5,311 bases of DNA. Origin: Hydrogenophaga sp. (GTDB lineage Bacteria > Pseudomonadota > Gammaproteobacteria > Burkholderiales > Burkholderiaceae_C). The position numbers were made by a program, and so were the translations under genes. Location of the stretch: NCBI GenBank assembly GCA_030684755.1, contig JAUXXN010000590.1, positions 1 through 5,311 on the forward strand, given 5' to 3'. The stretch's first letter is position 1. Every line of letters begins with the position of its first letter. Below the pieces are notes generated by a model. That model was not told where the DNA came from. It worked only from the letters and a program-made list of their open reading frames with translations, and did not search any database. Positions 5,148 to 5,311 of this stretch are shown piece after piece.

Positions 5148-5311
5148 GTGAATGCTTTCATGGAAACGCTGCGCACCCTGCGCTGGGACGATCACCGCTA
5201 CTACCACCACAACCGCATCAACCAAGCGCTGCACCTGGTGAGCGCGTTGAGCTTTTTGGTGGCCTACGCTTGGCTTCTGGTGGACCCGGTGGTCTCGGCC
5301 TTGATTGCTTG
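5148..5311 (+). CDS. Membrane protein of unknown function, N-terminal part (cut by right edge)
   Basis: The frame GTG AAT GCT TTC ATG gives 54 complete codons and stays open to the edge. The protein begins with a polar head rich in aromatic and His residues, RWDDHRYYHHNRINQALH (about 12-29). It continues into a hydrophobic stretch of about 25 residues, probably one membrane segment broken by a VDP turn and the start of a second. The Tyr-x-x-His-x-N-x-x-N-x-x-x-H pattern just before the first helix loosely recalls Mpo1/DUF962-type small membrane proteins, where His residues bind metal. I cannot confirm that from a fragment. The gene is divergent from the glycosyltransferase and shares its 224-base upstream region, including a PHO-box-like site facing it, so it may belong to the same regulon. 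Start choice rests on the AAGGA at 5135-5139. Confidence 0.72.
   Translation, partial: MNAFMETLRTLRWDDHRYYHHNRINQALHLVSALSFLVAYAWLLVDPVVSALIA

Overview
The window is GC-rich (roughly 60% by eye), densely coded and ordinary in codon use. Its proteins read like those of a betaproteobacterium, most likely Burkholderiales/Comamonadaceae. That placement is an inference from protein resemblance and gene context; no rRNA or marker gene is present. There are no tRNAs, rRNAs, mobile elements or CRISPR arrays.

Layout. On the + strand, 1-209 is the C-terminal end of AMP nucleosidase (amn). Eight bases later comes a complete YnaI-type MscS-family mechanosensitive channel (218-1318). It converges, with only 20 bases between the stops, on a minus-strand cluster that reads from right to left. 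The cluster is a GT-B fold, GT4-type glycosyltransferase (3661-4923), then UDP-glucose 6-dehydrogenase (ugd, 2443-3609), then a calcineurin-like metallophosphoesterase (1339-2307). The last gene would usually be labelled a UDP-2,3-diacylglucosamine diphosphatase, but its motifs fit the PlcP phospholipase C family better. Divergent from the cluster, a membrane protein starts with GTG at 5148 and runs off the right edge.

Main reading. The three minus-strand genes can be read as one phosphorus-saving lipid-remodelling module. The PlcP-like enzyme would cut phospholipid to diacylglycerol, Ugd would supply UDP-glucuronate, and the glycosyltransferase would put the sugar on diacylglycerol to make a phosphorus-free glycolipid such as glucuronosyl-diacylglycerol. 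The DNA supports phosphate control independently. The 135-base gap before the phosphoesterase gene holds three PHO-box-like 7-mers at exact 11-base spacing (GTTTCAT, GCGTCAC, CTGTCAT), with a -10-like AACAAT ten bases downstream. The 224-base divergent region before the glycosyltransferase holds two weaker boxes facing that gene and one facing the membrane-protein gene. Enzyme identities are well supported, the lipid-remodelling role is inferred from family and context, and the PHO boxes are motif matches made by eye.
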